A stretch of DNA of 64,000 nucleotides from Methylocystis sp. MJC1 (GCF_026427715.1 NZ_CP107558.1:1959001-2023000); one strand, 5' to 3'; positions 8,797-22,627 are shown, numbered from the stretch's first letter. The notes: generated from the sequence alone by a model not told the origin. Made by a program: numbers and translations.

Positions 8797-10140
8797 TCAG
8801 AAATGGGTCGGGATAATCGAGTTGTCGCCCGCGTCCCATTTATAGTTGTAGCCCAGCGTCAATTCCCACGCCTGCACCCAGGGCGTGATTTTCGCCGCCG
8901 GATTGATGGCGCCAAACGGCAAGCCCGGAAGCTGCGGGATCGTCTCCGGCCCGCTGAGCGAGTTTTTGAAGGCGTAGACGAAGCCGAGATCAATGGACGA
9001 ATTTTTGGTGATGGCGTAATTGAAGCCGGCCGCGGCGTGGTGGCGGTTGAGGATCGGCGCCAGCACATTCAGCGTCACGGCGAGGGGGCGCACCGCCCCG
9101 GTGCTATAATGATAGCCCGTCCGCAATGTCAGCGTCGGCGAATAGCGCCATTCCACGCCGACCGCCGCCGAATCCGTATCCTTCCAGAAGAAACCCGGTC
9201 CATTGGAGCCGCCCATCGAGCGGAAGGTGATCGGGAATGATGGATTCCCCAGCGAGGGCACGGCGGAATAGAAGATGTGGCGCCAGTCCGCCATGACCGT
9301 CAAATTCGGGAAGAGATCATAGGCGAGGCCGGCCTGCATGCTGGCGGGAACGTCGAAGCGTCCGTGATCGCCGATCAGCCCGGAGTATTTGTCGAGGCGC
9401 GACATCCACATCGGCGTCGACGCCGCAACGCCGAAACGCAGCCTGTCGGTGATCCCCCAGTTCAGGCCTGCGCGGAGGCCGCCGCCCCAGGACCAGTCGT
9501 AGGACATGTCCGACAGTTCCCAGGGGTTCGACGAATAGGGCGCGAAGACCTTGGCGCCCTGGATATTGACCATTTGCACGGCGACGGTGGGCGCGACGCC
9601 GATGGCGATCGGGCCGATTGGCGTATGGAATCGCCGCGCATAGGAGACGCTCATGAAGGCCTGCTCCAGATCGACGCCGGCGAAGCCCGCGCCGAAAACG
9701 CCGCCGTTTGGGGCGCGTCGATAGGCCGAGCTGTACGCCGTGTTGATGCCGCCGTTGGCGTAGCTGGCGATGCTCCAGGATGAGTCCGCGTCGATCGGCT
9801 GCACATAGCCGCCGTTGGGCACCGGGAACCAGGGCCGGCCGCTCTCGACATTGCCGGGAGCGACGACGCGAGGCGCTCCTTCGGTATAGTAGCCGCGGTC
9901 GGCGTTGATGACCGTCATGCCGAGTTGGAACTGCCGCTCGAGCCCCACAATGCCGGCAGGGTTGGCGGAAATCGCCATGGCGTCGCGCTGGTCGGCCGTT
10001 CCGGCGCCGGCGAGCGCCTTTTGGCGCGGACCGTAGCCGATCATGAAGTAGCCATCGGCGGCGAAGGCGGCGGGCTCCGCGAGGAGAAGCGCGGAAAAGG
10101 CGAGAGTGAAGGCGAAGCGGCGCGAGAGTGCTTTGTTCAT
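8797..10140 (-). CDS. FadL/OmpP1/TodX-family outer-membrane transporter
   Basis: ATG 10140 (MNKALSRRFAFTLAFSALLL) starts a typical signal peptide cleaved after AFA28. The mature protein begins ADGYFMIGYGPRQKALAGAG, the N-terminal hatch segment of the FadL family, with NPAGIVGLERQ following. Beta-strand-rich sequence continues to a C-terminal Phe (IIPTHF), the usual signal for beta-barrel insertion. At 447 residues the length is right. FadL-type channels take up long-chain fatty acids or hydrocarbons by lateral diffusion; which substrate applies here cannot be read from sequence. A longer frame starting at 10176 adds residues with no signal character. Confidence 0.9.
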   Translation of the reverse strand: MNKALSRRFAFTLAFSALLLAEPAAFAADGYFMIGYGPRQKALAGAGTADQRDAMAISANPAGIVGLERQFQLGMTVINADRGYYTEGAPRVVAPGNVESGRPWFPVPNGGYVQPIDADSSWSIASYANGGINTAYSSAYRRAPNGGVFGAGFAGVDLEQAFMSVSYARRFHTPIGPIAIGVAPTVAVQMVNIQGAKVFAPYSSNPWELSDMSYDWSWGGGLRAGLNWGITDRLRFGVAASTPMWMSRLDKYSGLIGDHGRFDVPASMQAGLAYDLFPNLTVMADWRHIFYSAVPSLGNPSFPITFRSMGGSNGPGFFWKDTDSAAVGVEWRYSPTLTLRTGYHYSTGAVRPLAVTLNVLAPILNRHHAAAGFNYAITKNSSIDLGFVYAFKNSLSGPETIPQLPGLPFGAINPAAKITPWVQAWELTLGYNYKWDAGDNSIIPTHF

Positions 10141-10289
10141 TGCGGAAGCCCAGCGGCGGAAATATTCCAGCAACAAAGCTAACAGAGTCGCGGATCAACC
10201 GGCAGGCCGCTCGAGCTCCCGCCTGCAAATTCTTAAGTAATGTTACGTATTTGCAACAGAATTTGTTAGCGGCCGCAATAAGTTAGCTT

Positions 10290-10523
10290 TTAGCGCCGCC
10301 GCCGGATAACATAGCGATAATGGTCGGCGGTCTTTTCCGCGGTCACCAGCTCGTCGCCTGTCTGGCGAGCGAAGGCTTCGAAATCGGCCATCGAACCGGA
10401 GTCGGTGGCGAGCACCTCCAAAAGCCCGCCGACCGGGATTTCGCCCAAGGCTTTCTTGGTTTTCAGTATCGGCATCGGGCAGTTCAGGCCACGCGCATCC
10501 AAGGTCTTGTCGGTCATTGTCAT
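10290..10523 (-). CDS. tusA: TusA-family sulfur carrier protein
   Basis: The 77-residue protein has the family signature LDARGLNCPMPILKTKKAL with the persulfide-carrying Cys15, and the usual GGLLEVLATD...DFEAFARQTG. TusA proteins pass sulfane sulfur between enzymes, for tRNA thiolation, molybdenum cofactor synthesis or sulfur oxidation. The start lies only three bases after the stop of the DsrE-like gene upstream, so the two are co-translated. A second ATG six bases inside (MTDKTL) is an equally possible start. The pairing with a DsrE2 protein points to a sulfur-relay module rather than housekeeping TusA. Confidence 0.92.
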   Translation of the reverse strand: MTMTDKTLDARGLNCPMPILKTKKALGEIPVGGLLEVLATDSGSMADFEAFARQTGDELVTAEKTADHYRYVIRRRR

Positions 10524-10526
10524 TCT

Positions 10527-11027
10527 TCAGATGAACAGGTTGATGTCGGCCTTCGCGGCCTCTTCGAGATAGGTTGCTGCGCCGCCGAAGGACACGCCCT
10601 CGATCATGTCCTCTTTCTTGAATTCGAAAAGGTCCATGGTCATTTGGCAGGCGACGAGCTTCACGCCGCTCTCCAGCGCAATGTCGCGCAGCTCGTCTAT
10701 TTTCGCGACGCCCTTCTTCTCGATCATGTTTTTCATCATCGCCGTCGCCCCGGCGGTGACGCCCGGCAGCGCCGCGAGAAGATTGGGCATGCCGATATGC
10801 GCGCCGGCGATCGGCATTTTCATCGCCGGATTGCCGAGCGGCGAAACCTCGAGATCGAGTTCCTTCTTGAGGAGGCCGAGACCATAGAAGGTGAAGAAGA
10901 GCGTGACGTCCATGTCCATCGCCGCCGCGGTCGTCGCGAGGATGAAGGGCGGATAGGCCCAGTCCAGCGTGCCTTTCGAAACGATGATGGTGAGCGATTT
11001 CCGGCTTTGGGCCGTCTCTTGTGTCAC
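10527..11027 (-). CDS. DsrE2-like (DsrE/DsrF family) sulfur-carrier protein
   Basis: The chosen start is GTG 11027 (VTQETAQSRKSLTIIVSKGT) because AAGGAA precedes it and homologues begin near KSLTIIVSKGTLDWAYPP; an in-frame ATG at 11072 would add 15 residues. The fold is a Rossmann-like DsrE domain with FFTFYGLGLLKKELDL and a hydrophobic glycine/methionine-rich middle (GMPNLLAALPGVTAGATAMM). A conserved Cys in KLVACQMTMDLFEF is the likely persulfide site. DsrE2 proteins partner with TusA in thiosulfate and tetrathionate handling in sulfur oxidisers. Here it sits immediately upstream of tusA. Confidence 0.88.
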   Translation of the reverse strand: MTQETAQSRKSLTIIVSKGTLDWAYPPFILATTAAAMDMDVTLFFTFYGLGLLKKELDLEVSPLGNPAMKMPIAGAHIGMPNLLAALPGVTAGATAMMKNMIEKKGVAKIDELRDIALESGVKLVACQMTMDLFEFKKEDMIEGVSFGGAATYLEEAAKADINLFI

Positions 11028-11123
11028 GATGCGTCCGTTCCTTGGCCCCCCGGCCTGCGAGGCAAAGCCCATACCAGCCGATGGGCCAAAAATGCAAACG
11101 CGCGCTGCCGAGCGAGGCGGGCC

Positions 11124-13607
<2,484 letters not shown>

Positions 13608-13861
13608 GTCCGCCAGTCTCGTCAGTGCAAATGAAGAAGCGCAATCTAACGCGGGTCTCGCTTTGCGGCCGTATAGGCCAATCTCGAATAGGGGCGCTAT
13701 CCGCTACGCGCGACGGAAGGGGCCCGCAAAGAAATTGAGCGCAAGCGAGCGCCTTATGCGACTTCCTCCCAAAGGGCTCCTTCGCGCAATCTAGCGAGGG
13801 CTCGGCCATCTGTCCCCATCCGTCTTGCCGCCACGGGGGGAAGCGATTAGTTTCCTTTCAA

Positions 13862-15864
<2,003 letters not shown>

Positions 15865-15887
15865 GTTGAATGCTCGCGTCTGCAACT

Positions 15888-16014
15888 GTCATTCCCGGCG
15901 TGCCAAAGGCCCGACCGGGAATCCAGAGCCCCGCAGAGCGCTGTTTCTGCTCTGGATTCCCGATCGCTCGCTTCGCGAGCGTCGGGAATGACAACCTGAC
16001 CACAGATTCCGTAT
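15888..16014 (+). repeat. Copy 2 of the GTCATTCCCGG mosaic palindromic repeat
   Basis: Starts CTGTCATTCCCGGCGTGCC and ends GATTCCGTAT; the three internal hairpins are intact (core 15888-15992). The left terminal segment is missing or too diverged to see. It lies between convergent thiC and the CBM5/12 protein gene. Confidence 0.88.
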
Positions 16015-16027
16015 CAGTCTTCGGCGC

Positions 16028-17740
16028 TCAAAGCTGCGACAAGGTCGTGGCGTTGAACTTCATGCCTACCGCAGTTTCCAGATTCGACAAGGCATTGTCG
16101 ATCACCGCGAAGATCACCGCGCGCGACGAGGCGTTGCTCAGATCGAGCGAAGCCGTTGTCGATACGGCGTTCTTCGTCAGGCTCGACGTGAACGCCGCCG
16201 CCGCCTGATTGGCGGTGAACATTTGCGCTGGCGCCGTTCCATTCGAATAGTCGAGTGTCTGGACGACCTTGGAAAACACATTCGCCAGCGCGCTCATGCT
16301 GATGACGACGTGGTTCTGCGGCGTGACGACGGCGGTGGCGCTCGTCGTGGGGATCGGGTTCCCATAGAGCTGATCCAGATAATAATGCACCTGATAGGGA
16401 TATTGCGCGTAAGTGTCCGTGCTCCCCCAGACAGAGGCGTAGGAGTTGATCGAAGCCACTGTCGCAGCCGTCGCAGTCGCGCCGAGCTTGCTGTAACGGG
16501 ACACCAAAGGCCCGTAATAGCCCTGGTTGTAGGCCGCATTGGCGATCACTTCGAGGAAGCTGTTGGGCAGCGTCTTGAAGGTGACCAACGCATTGTCGAA
16601 ATCCGGTTCCCACGGCGTCACCCATCCGCCCGCGCCCTTTCCGGTGACGTTTAGCGCCACAAGGTCGTTGTAGTGGAAGAAGGCCGGCAGCATCGGCCCG
16701 TAATATTTGTTGTTGAAGGACGCTGGCGTCGACAGCGTGTGCTGCTGCGCGGCGTTCGCGATGGTGAAGCCGATGTTTTTCTGGATCGCCACATAATTGA
16801 TCAGCGAATGTCCGTCTGGCGTGTAGCTGCCCGAGACCATATCCGCCGCGTAATTATTGATCTGGTATGGCCCGCCTTGGCCAACCCCCATCACCGCCTG
16901 TTGAAGCGGCGAGGGATCGATGAGATCCGAGCTCGACGTATAGAGTTGTGTCTCGATATTCTCCTGCAAAAGCTGCGCGAAAATCGAGCCGACCAGATAG
17001 TCGTTGTTGAATTGAACGCCGGGGAAGCCTTCCTTGACGAGGTGAGAATACATCACGCCCGCAATGACGTTCGAGGCGATCAGATCGTCGTAATTGCCGC
17101 CCGTCAGCGTGAGGGAATCCTGGGCCGTGCCGACGCCGAGCCAGAGATGGAAGTTGATCGTTCCCGAGCTTTGGCTGGAGCCGCCAGTGTTGCCGCCGCC
17201 GCCGCTGGCGCTTTGGGTCGTCACAGTGATCGGTGACGATTGCGCGGAGTCGCCGGCGGCGTCCACCGCGGCGACCGCGAAGCTATATGTCGTGGCCGGC
17301 GAGAGATTGGAGACGGCGACGCTGGCGCCGGTGACGGTCCCGAGCAGGGCGCCGTTCTTATAAACCTTGTAGCCGGTCACGACGCAGGAGGGGACCGTGA
17401 CGGCGCTCCAGCTCAGGGTCGTGGCGGTGCTCGTGGTTCCGGAGGCGGCCAGGCCGGCGGGCGTTGGCGGGGCGGTTGTGCAGGAGCCGCAGGCGCCAAC
17501 ATTGGTCCACGGCTGGCCCGAGCCCGGATAGACGCCATTATGGGTGGCGGGCTCGTCGCCGAGCGTCCACCAGTTGTTTCGGTAGACGAGGCCGCTCTCG
17601 CTCACCAGATTGCCCGGCGAGGCGTAGGTGGCGGACGCGCTCCAGGGAGCCGGGCAGGAATTGGCGGCGAAGGTGGGCGCGCTGACCAAGCATCCGATGA
17701 CGGTCGTTACCACTTGCGCCTTTAAACGCTGGTTGATCAT
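16028..17740 (-). CDS. Exported CBM5/12-Fn3 protein with unassigned C-terminal domain
   Basis: ATG 17740 (MINQRLKAQVVTTVIGCLVS) begins a signal peptide ending near FAA (25-27). Residues about 28-90 are a chitin-binding CBM5/12 module with the aromatic core VYRNNWWTLGDEP. A fibronectin type III domain follows (about 96-180), with YKVYKNGALLGTV and NLSPATTYSFAVAAVD. A Gly/Ser linker leads into roughly 370 residues rich in Asn, Tyr and aromatics (e.g. MGVGQGGPYQINNYAADMV) that match no family I can name. The modules suggest an enzyme or adhesin acting on chitin-like or peptidoglycan-like polymer outside the cell. In-frame codons upstream of 17740 have no secretory character. Confidence 0.75.
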   Translation of the reverse strand: MINQRLKAQVVTTVIGCLVSAPTFAANSCPAPWSASATYASPGNLVSESGLVYRNNWWTLGDEPATHNGVYPGSGQPWTNVGACGSCTTAPPTPAGLAASGTTSTATTLSWSAVTVPSCVVTGYKVYKNGALLGTVTGASVAVSNLSPATTYSFAVAAVDAAGDSAQSSPITVTTQSASGGGGNTGGSSQSSGTINFHLWLGVGTAQDSLTLTGGNYDDLIASNVIAGVMYSHLVKEGFPGVQFNNDYLVGSIFAQLLQENIETQLYTSSSDLIDPSPLQQAVMGVGQGGPYQINNYAADMVSGSYTPDGHSLINYVAIQKNIGFTIANAAQQHTLSTPASFNNKYYGPMLPAFFHYNDLVALNVTGKGAGGWVTPWEPDFDNALVTFKTLPNSFLEVIANAAYNQGYYGPLVSRYSKLGATATAATVASINSYASVWGSTDTYAQYPYQVHYYLDQLYGNPIPTTSATAVVTPQNHVVISMSALANVFSKVVQTLDYSNGTAPAQMFTANQAAAAFTSSLTKNAVSTTASLDLSNASSRAVIFAVIDNALSNLETAVGMKFNATTLSQL

Positions 17741-17940
17741 TTTAGCCCCGATAGGAATAGAAAGGAACGGCGGACGCCTTGAGCGCCACGATCTAGCTTG
17801 TAGACATTCGATCGTGCTCAAACTCTGAAAAAATACTTAGGAATTATTCGTATAATTTTACGAAGTCGGCCGACGCGTGCGTTTGACGATTTCGAAATTG
17901 CGCGCGCCCGGCCTCGGCGGCCGGGCGCGGCTCACTTATC

Positions 17941-18447
17941 TCAGCTGCGGCCAAGCACCTGCACATGCACGGCGCCCGTGCCGGAGGAAATGAGGCCGAT
18001 CCGCGAGGCGGCGCCGCGCGAGAGATCGAGGCTGCGGCCGGTCCAGGCCGCCGGGCCGCGATCATTGACCCGCACCACGACCGAGCGGCCGCCATGCGAA
18101 ACAAGCAGCCGCGTGCCGAGCGGAAGGGTGCGATGGGCGGCCGTCAGGCCCCATTGATTGAAACGCTCGCCGTTCGCCGTATGGCTATTGGGCTCATATT
18201 TGCGCGGGCCGCCGCCGTAATAGGAGGCGTTGGCCACGAAGGAACGCGCATTCTCGGGCATGGCGTAGCCGAAGGCGTTTTCGTCACCTCGGGCGTGGCG
18301 GCCGTAGCCATAATGGCGCGTCTCGGTTGACTGCTGTTGTTGCGAGCCAGCATCGGTTCCGCCGAAGAGTTGTGAAAGAAAATCCTGAGCGGCGGCGGGA
18401 ACACTCATCAGACCTAACGCGGCTACGACAACAGAAACACGCTTCAT
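17941..18447 (-). CDS. rlpA: RlpA-like septal ring lytic transglycosylase
   Basis: The 168-residue protein has a signal peptide (MKRVSVVVAALGLMSVPAAA, cut near 20), a Gln-rich spacer, then a double-psi beta-barrel domain: ASYYGGG, ANGERFNQWGLTAAHRTLP, GTRLLVSHGGRSVVVRVNDR and SLDLSRGAASRIG. The VNDRGP region contains the acidic residue expected in RlpA-type glycan-strand cleavage. There is no lipoprotein Cys and no C-terminal SPOR domain, so it would be a soluble periplasmic form. An inverted repeat just upstream (18491-18520) may be part of its control region. Confidence 0.9.
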   Translation of the reverse strand: MKRVSVVVAALGLMSVPAAAQDFLSQLFGGTDAGSQQQQSTETRHYGYGRHARGDENAFGYAMPENARSFVANASYYGGGPRKYEPNSHTANGERFNQWGLTAAHRTLPLGTRLLVSHGGRSVVVRVNDRGPAAWTGRSLDLSRGAASRIGLISSGTGAVHVQVLGRS

Positions 18448-18802
18448 TCCGTATTCATCTCCTCATGACTGCCTCCAACAAAATAAATAATTGAGCGCAT
18501 ACAGACTGAAATGCGTTCAATCTCATTTCGATGAGGCATGGTGTAGGTGAGGATTGGCGATCTAAAGATAGAATGTGGCGAAAATGTCCTGTTACCGGTT
18601 TGCGTATTCATGGCGCATAATCGCCTCATTTACGAAGAGGCGTGAAAACATGTACGATAAAGGCCTGCTAGATTATCCACGAGACTGGTATTCATATTGA
18701 AATATCCGGCGATATCCCACGAGCTTCTCGCAAACGCCTTTCATCGAGAAAGGCTGACAAATGGGCGGCGAGGCGCCAAAAGACCCGGGGGAGACATTAC
18801 GC
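18448..18802. other. AT-rich divergent intergenic region, rlpA / mog
   Basis: No credible gene. The region is clearly richer in A+T than its surroundings, as expected for a two-way promoter region, and contains the inverted repeat at 18491-18520. Confidence 0.5.
18491..18520. promoter_or_regulatory. Inverted repeat TTGAGCGCAT-N10-ATGCGTTCAA upstream of rlpA
   Basis: Ten-base arms with one mismatch are separated by ten bases, 44 bases from the rlpA start codon. Spacing of arm centres is about two helical turns, as for a dimeric regulator. It could instead fold as an RNA hairpin in the leader. Confidence 0.45.
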
Positions 18803-19345
18803 ATGACCGACACCAAACGCCCCGCCGTCATCGGCGTCGTCACCGCCTCGGACCGCGCCAGCGCCGGCGTCTATAAGGATGAGAGCGGGCCGGCGATCGA
18901 GGCCTATCTGACCTCTGTTCTGACGACACCTTTTCGCATCGAGCGCCGGGTGATCCCCGATGGGTTCGAAAGCGTGCGGGATACGCTGATCGACCTCGCC
19001 GACGCTCTCGGCTGCGACCTCGTGGTCACGACCGGCGGCACGGGTCCGAGCCCGCGCGATCTGACGCCGGAGGCGACGCTGGCCGCCTGTCCGCGCGAGC
19101 TGCCGGGTTTCGGCGAGCTGATGCGGCAAGTCTCGCTCGCGCAGACGCCGACGGCCATTCTGTCGCGCCAGCTCGCGGCGCATCGCGGCAAATGCCTGGT
19201 CATCAACCTGCCCGGAAAACCGGCCGCAATAGAGCTGTGCCTGAACGCGGTTATGCCCGCCGTGCCCTATTGCCTCGATCTCATCGGCGCGGCCTATATC
19301 GAGACCGATCCAGCGCGGGTGACGGCCTTCCGGCCGAAGAAATAA
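18803..19345 (+). CDS. mog: Molybdopterin adenylyltransferase
   Basis: ATG 18803 ([20 protein letters not shown]) has GGGGGAG nine bases upstream; earlier in-frame codons lack family character. The 180-residue protein has the MoaB/Mog signatures [20 protein letters not shown] and [22 protein letters not shown], and YCLDLIG near the end. Mog adenylates molybdopterin before molybdenum insertion by MoeA. Features such as the DLTPEATL stretch fit Mog rather than the broader MoaB. No other moa/moe gene is nearby. Confidence 0.92.
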   Translation: MTDTKRPAVIGVVTASDRASAGVYKDESGPAIEAYLTSVLTTPFRIERRVIPDGFESVRDTLIDLADALGCDLVVTTGGTGPSPRDLTPEATLAACPRELPGFGELMRQVSLAQTPTAILSRQLAAHRGKCLVINLPGKPAAIELCLNAVMPAVPYCLDLIGAAYIETDPARVTAFRPKK

Positions 19346-19494
19346 CTACCCGTACGGGCAGTAAGCGCTTTCGCGCCGCGACAATGGGAAGGCTTCTCTT
19401 GAGGCCCTCCCGTCTGTATAGGGAGATACGCGTAGAAGGCCCGAGTCGCCGGTTCGCGCGTCTTGGTGGATGCCGCAGACGAGGGCTTGAAGAG

Positions 19495-20310
19495 ATGAGC
19501 GATTTGCGTCTGGTCGTGGTAGGCCCGACGGGCCGCATGGGCCGTATGCTGACGCGGGCCATCCCGGACACGCTGGGCGTGCGGCTCGTGGCGGCTCTGG
19601 GGCGCGAAGGGTCGCCGGCAATCGGAGCCGACAGCGGCGCCGCCTTCGGGCAGGGGCCAAACGGCGTGCCGGTGACGAGCGACATCGACGTTGCTTTGTC
19701 TGAGGCCGACGTCGTCATAGATTTTTCGGCTCCCGCCGCGACGGTGGCGCTTGCCAAGGCCTGCGCCAGGAAGCGTGTCGCCCATGTCATCGGGACGACC
19801 GGCCTTGCGCCGGAAGACCTTGCGACGATCGGCGAAGCCGCTCGCGAGACGGTGGTGGTGCGCTCCGGCAATATGAGCCTCGGCGTCAATCTGCTGGCTG
19901 TCCTCGTCGAGAAGGCGGCCAAGGCGCTGGGGCCTGGTTGGGACGCCGAGATCGTCGAAATGCATCACAAGATGAAGGTGGACGCCCCCTCGGGCACGGC
20001 GCTGCTGTTGGGCGAGGCTGTCGCAAAGGGCAGGGGGATCGACCTCGCCGAGCATAGCGCGCGCGGCCGCGACGGACTCACCGGGCCGCGCAAGGCCGGC
20101 GACATCGGCTTCGCGGCGCTGCGCGGCGGCTCCGTCGTCGGCGAGCATACGGTGATCTTCGCCGGCATGGGCGAGCGGATCGAACTGTCCCACCGCGCCG
20201 AGGATCGCGGCATTTTCGCCCGCGGCGCGATCGCGGCGGCGCTCTGGACGCGGGAAAAGGCGCCGGGGCTCTATTCCATGGCCGATGTGCTGGGCCTTTC
20301 CGGCGCGTGA
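19495..20310 (+). CDS. dapB: 4-hydroxy-tetrahydrodipicolinate reductase
   Basis: ATG 19495 ([20 protein letters not shown]) starts at the Rossmann NAD(P)H-binding motif; a longer open frame reaching back into mog is fortuitous. The 271-residue enzyme has the catalytic and substrate motif [20 protein letters not shown] and C-terminal [16 protein letters not shown]. It makes tetrahydrodipicolinate for lysine and meso-diaminopimelate (cell-wall) synthesis in the cytoplasm. gpmA follows after 16 bases, so the two are probably one transcript, a linkage common in alphaproteobacteria. Confidence 0.97.
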   Translation: MSDLRLVVVGPTGRMGRMLTRAIPDTLGVRLVAALGREGSPAIGADSGAAFGQGPNGVPVTSDIDVALSEADVVIDFSAPAATVALAKACARKRVAHVIGTTGLAPEDLATIGEAARETVVVRSGNMSLGVNLLAVLVEKAAKALGPGWDAEIVEMHHKMKVDAPSGTALLLGEAVAKGRGIDLAEHSARGRDGLTGPRKAGDIGFAALRGGSVVGEHTVIFAGMGERIELSHRAEDRGIFARGAIAAALWTREKAPGLYSMADVLGLSGA

Positions 20311-20326
20311 GTTTTGCGAGACCGAC

Positions 20327-20953
20327 ATGAGCATGAACCGCACGCTTGTCCTCGTCCGGCATGGCCAGAGCGAATGGAACGCCAAAAATCTCTTCACCGG
20401 CTGGAAGAACCCCGACCTCACGCCGCTCGGCGTCGAGGAAGCGCGCCGCGCCGGACGTGAGCTGAGGAAGCTCGATCTGCTGTTCAGCGTCGGTTTCACC
20501 TCGGCGCTGCTGCGCGCGCAGCACACGCTGCAGCTCATCTTCGAGGAGCTGGGCCAATCAAATGTGCCGACCGTGAAAGATCGCGCGCTGAACGAGCGCC
20601 ATTACGGCGATCTCTCCGGCCTCAACAAGGACGAGGCGCGCGAGAAATGGGGCGAGGAGCAGGTGCGTCTATGGCGGCGCTCCTATGACGTGCCGCCGCC
20701 CGGCGGCGAGAGCCTCAAGGATACGGTTGCGCGCGTTGTTCCTTTTTACGTCCAACGTATTTTGCCGCCGGTGATGCGCGGCGAGCGCGTCCTCGTCGCC
20801 GCGCATGGCAATTCGCTGCGCGCGCTGTGCATGGTGCTTGAGCAGATGACCCCCGAAAGCGTGACGACGCTGGAGCTCGCAACCGGGGTGCCGATCATCT
20901 ACAAGCTCAACGCGGATTCGACTGTGGCGTCGAAGACGGTGCTGGAGCATTGA
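20327..20953 (+). CDS. gpmA: 2,3-bisphosphoglycerate-dependent phosphoglycerate mutase
   Basis: Starts [20 protein letters not shown]; the phosphohistidine is H12 in RHGQSEWN. Other signatures are [42 protein letters not shown] and [11 protein letters not shown]. The 208-residue protein interconverts 3- and 2-phosphoglycerate. ATG 20327 is followed six bases later by another in-frame ATG, either of which could be used. It begins 16 bases after dapB. Confidence 0.97.
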   Translation: MSMNRTLVLVRHGQSEWNAKNLFTGWKNPDLTPLGVEEARRAGRELRKLDLLFSVGFTSALLRAQHTLQLIFEELGQSNVPTVKDRALNERHYGDLSGLNKDEAREKWGEEQVRLWRRSYDVPPPGGESLKDTVARVVPFYVQRILPPVMRGERVLVAAHGNSLRALCMVLEQMTPESVTTLELATGVPIIYKLNADSTVASKTVLEH

Positions 20954-21074
20954 TAGCGGCCGCGAAAGCCTGCCCGGGCTTTGGCAATTGAAATAGGTCG
21001 GTTTGGCGGGGCAGGTTTCGCCGCCCCGTCGCGTGATCCTCGGATTGGTCTTCCTGTCACCGACGCGTCCATCT

Positions 21075-21689
21075 CTATCTGCCTGCAAGTGCAGCGACGC
21101 GGCGGTTCGCGGGCCGCACGGAGCAGCGATCCAGCCAGTGGGTTACATTTGGGAAGGGGGTAACGTCGATCTCCTCAATGCTGGAAATACCGGTTTCGCC
21201 CGGTTCACGGAGCGTCGAGGCGAGGTTGATGTCCGCGACGGTGAAGTCGTCTCCCAACAAATATGGCTGGCGCAGACTGTCGTCCAGGATGCGAAGCGCG
21301 GCCGAGATTTGCTCAACCCACGCCGCAACGGGCTCAGGCTCCTTCTTCGAGAGGCTTCTAGCGACGCCTATGATACGCGGTTCGATCTCGTTGGCGGCCC
21401 AAAGAGTCCATTGATACATCCTGGCGCGACCCTTCTCATCCGCCGGCCACAGGGAGGCGCCTGCATAGGTTTCGGCGAGATATAGATTGATGGCGAGAGA
21501 CTCCCAAAGAACAAACCCGTTGTCATTCAGACAGGGAACATGTCCATTGGGGTTGACGCGCAAATACTCCGCCGAGCGGCTCTCCGTATAGGGCTGGATG
21601 GGGATGTGCTGGTAGGGAACCCCAATCTCTTCTAGCGCCCATAATGAACGACTCGCGCGCGACCGGGCTTGTCCATAGAGCGTCAACAT
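21075..21689 (-). CDS. Glutathione S-transferase family protein
   Basis: ATG 21689 (MLTLYGQARSRASRSLWALE) is chosen because the thioredoxin-like domain begins there. The 204-residue protein shows the G-site features HVPCLNDNGFVLWESLAINLYLAE and an all-helical C-terminal domain ending with YLLGDDFTVADINLASTL. The N-terminal catalytic position is in GQARSRASR, where a Ser could serve, as in bacterial beta/zeta-like classes. Substrate cannot be deduced. Confidence 0.9.
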   Translation of the reverse strand: MLTLYGQARSRASRSLWALEEIGVPYQHIPIQPYTESRSAEYLRVNPNGHVPCLNDNGFVLWESLAINLYLAETYAGASLWPADEKGRARMYQWTLWAANEIEPRIIGVARSLSKKEPEPVAAWVEQISAALRILDDSLRQPYLLGDDFTVADINLASTLREPGETGISSIEEIDVTPFPNVTHWLDRCSVRPANRRVAALAGR

Positions 21690-21997
21690 TGTTCGGTCCG
21701 CTAGTGTTGGAGCGTGGGGGCGGCGCCTGATCATCGTCATGCGCGACGGACCCTAAAGAGAAAGGCGCCAACGATCGCAGCGGCGGGGACAAATGTTCTT
21801 TTCCGCGTGAACCGTAGCCATCGCCAAGTTGGTCGGCAAGATTTCATTTCGGGAAAAATGCCCAACAGTTGCTGAGAAGCACTCCCGCCTCTGCTTCGCA
21901 AGCGTGGGGAATGACAACGGACCAATCGAGCGAAATCCGTATTGCTGCGCGACCGTCCACAAGAAAAAGCGCCAACCGGCATGTAGAGTAACGCACC
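21690..21997. other. Intergenic region between GST and alkB genes
   Basis: Divergent promoter space of 308 bases. It contains a degraded copy of the mosaic repeat (21880-21953) and nothing else recognisable. Confidence 0.5.
21880..21953 (+). repeat. Copy 3 (degraded right half) of the mosaic palindromic repeat
   Basis: CACTCCCGCCTCTGCTTCGCAAGCGTGGGGAATGACAACGGACCAATCGAGCGAAATCCGTATTG corresponds to the last hairpin and right terminus of the element; the left two thirds are absent. Written here in two recognisable parts: TTCGCAAGCGTGGGGAATGA and the terminus GAAATCCGTAT. Confidence 0.75.
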
Positions 21998-22627
21998 ATG
22001 GAAGCACGGCAAATCACCCCCGGCGCGTTTCACTACCCGGCCTTTCTCGACGCCGCCGCGCAGGCGCGACTCGCGCAGGAAATCGCCGACGCCATCGCCC
22101 AAGCGCCGCTCTACGTCTCGCGCATGCCGAAATCCGGCCTGCCCATGTCGGTGCGCATGACCAATTGCGGGCCGCTCGGCTGGATGAGCGACAAGGACAG
22201 GGGCTATCGCTATGAGCCGCGCCATCCAGAAACCGGCGCGCCATGGGCGCCCATCCCGCAGATGCTGCTCGATATTTGGGATAAGCTGACCGCCTATCCG
22301 AAGCCGCCGGAGGCCTGCCTCGTCAATGTCTACGCGGCGGATGCGAAGATGGGCCTGCATCAGGATCGCGACGAAGCTGATGTCGAGGCGCCGATCCTCT
22401 CGCTGTCGCTCGGCGCCGATTGCCGCTTTCGCCTCGGCGGGTGCAAACGCGCCGACAAGACGACAGCCCTCACGCTGTCGTCGGGCGACGCACTGATTCT
22501 TTCCGGGCCTGCGCGGCTATGTTTTCATGGGGTCGACCGCATCTTGCCGTCCATCCTCACGCCATTGCCGGCGCCGCTCGCCGGGCAGGGGGTGCGGGTC
22601 AATCTGACATTGCGGCGCGTGACTTAG
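21998..22627 (+). CDS. alkB: AlkB-type Fe(II)/2-oxoglutarate dioxygenase (DNA repair)
   Basis: The 209-residue protein carries the 2OG-oxygenase iron triad: HQD in LHQDRDE, the distal His in CFHGVDRI, and the 2-oxoglutarate-binding Arg in RVNLTLRR. The nucleotide-recognition lid MSVRMTNCGPLGWMSDKDRGYRY and YRYEPRHPETGAPWAPIP match E. coli AlkB. It removes methyl lesions such as 1-methyladenine and 3-methylcytosine from DNA and RNA. Stand-alone gene, with no ada neighbour. Confidence 0.95.
   Translation: MEARQITPGAFHYPAFLDAAAQARLAQEIADAIAQAPLYVSRMPKSGLPMSVRMTNCGPLGWMSDKDRGYRYEPRHPETGAPWAPIPQMLLDIWDKLTAYPKPPEACLVNVYAADAKMGLHQDRDEADVEAPILSLSLGADCRFRLGGCKRADKTTALTLSSGDALILSGPARLCFHGVDRILPSILTPLPAPLAGQGVRVNLTLRRVT

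Noticed and set aside
18444..18629. A 61-codon open frame upstream of rlpA
   Set aside because: It lies in an AT-rich promoter region, has no ribosome site, and its composition does not fit coding DNA.
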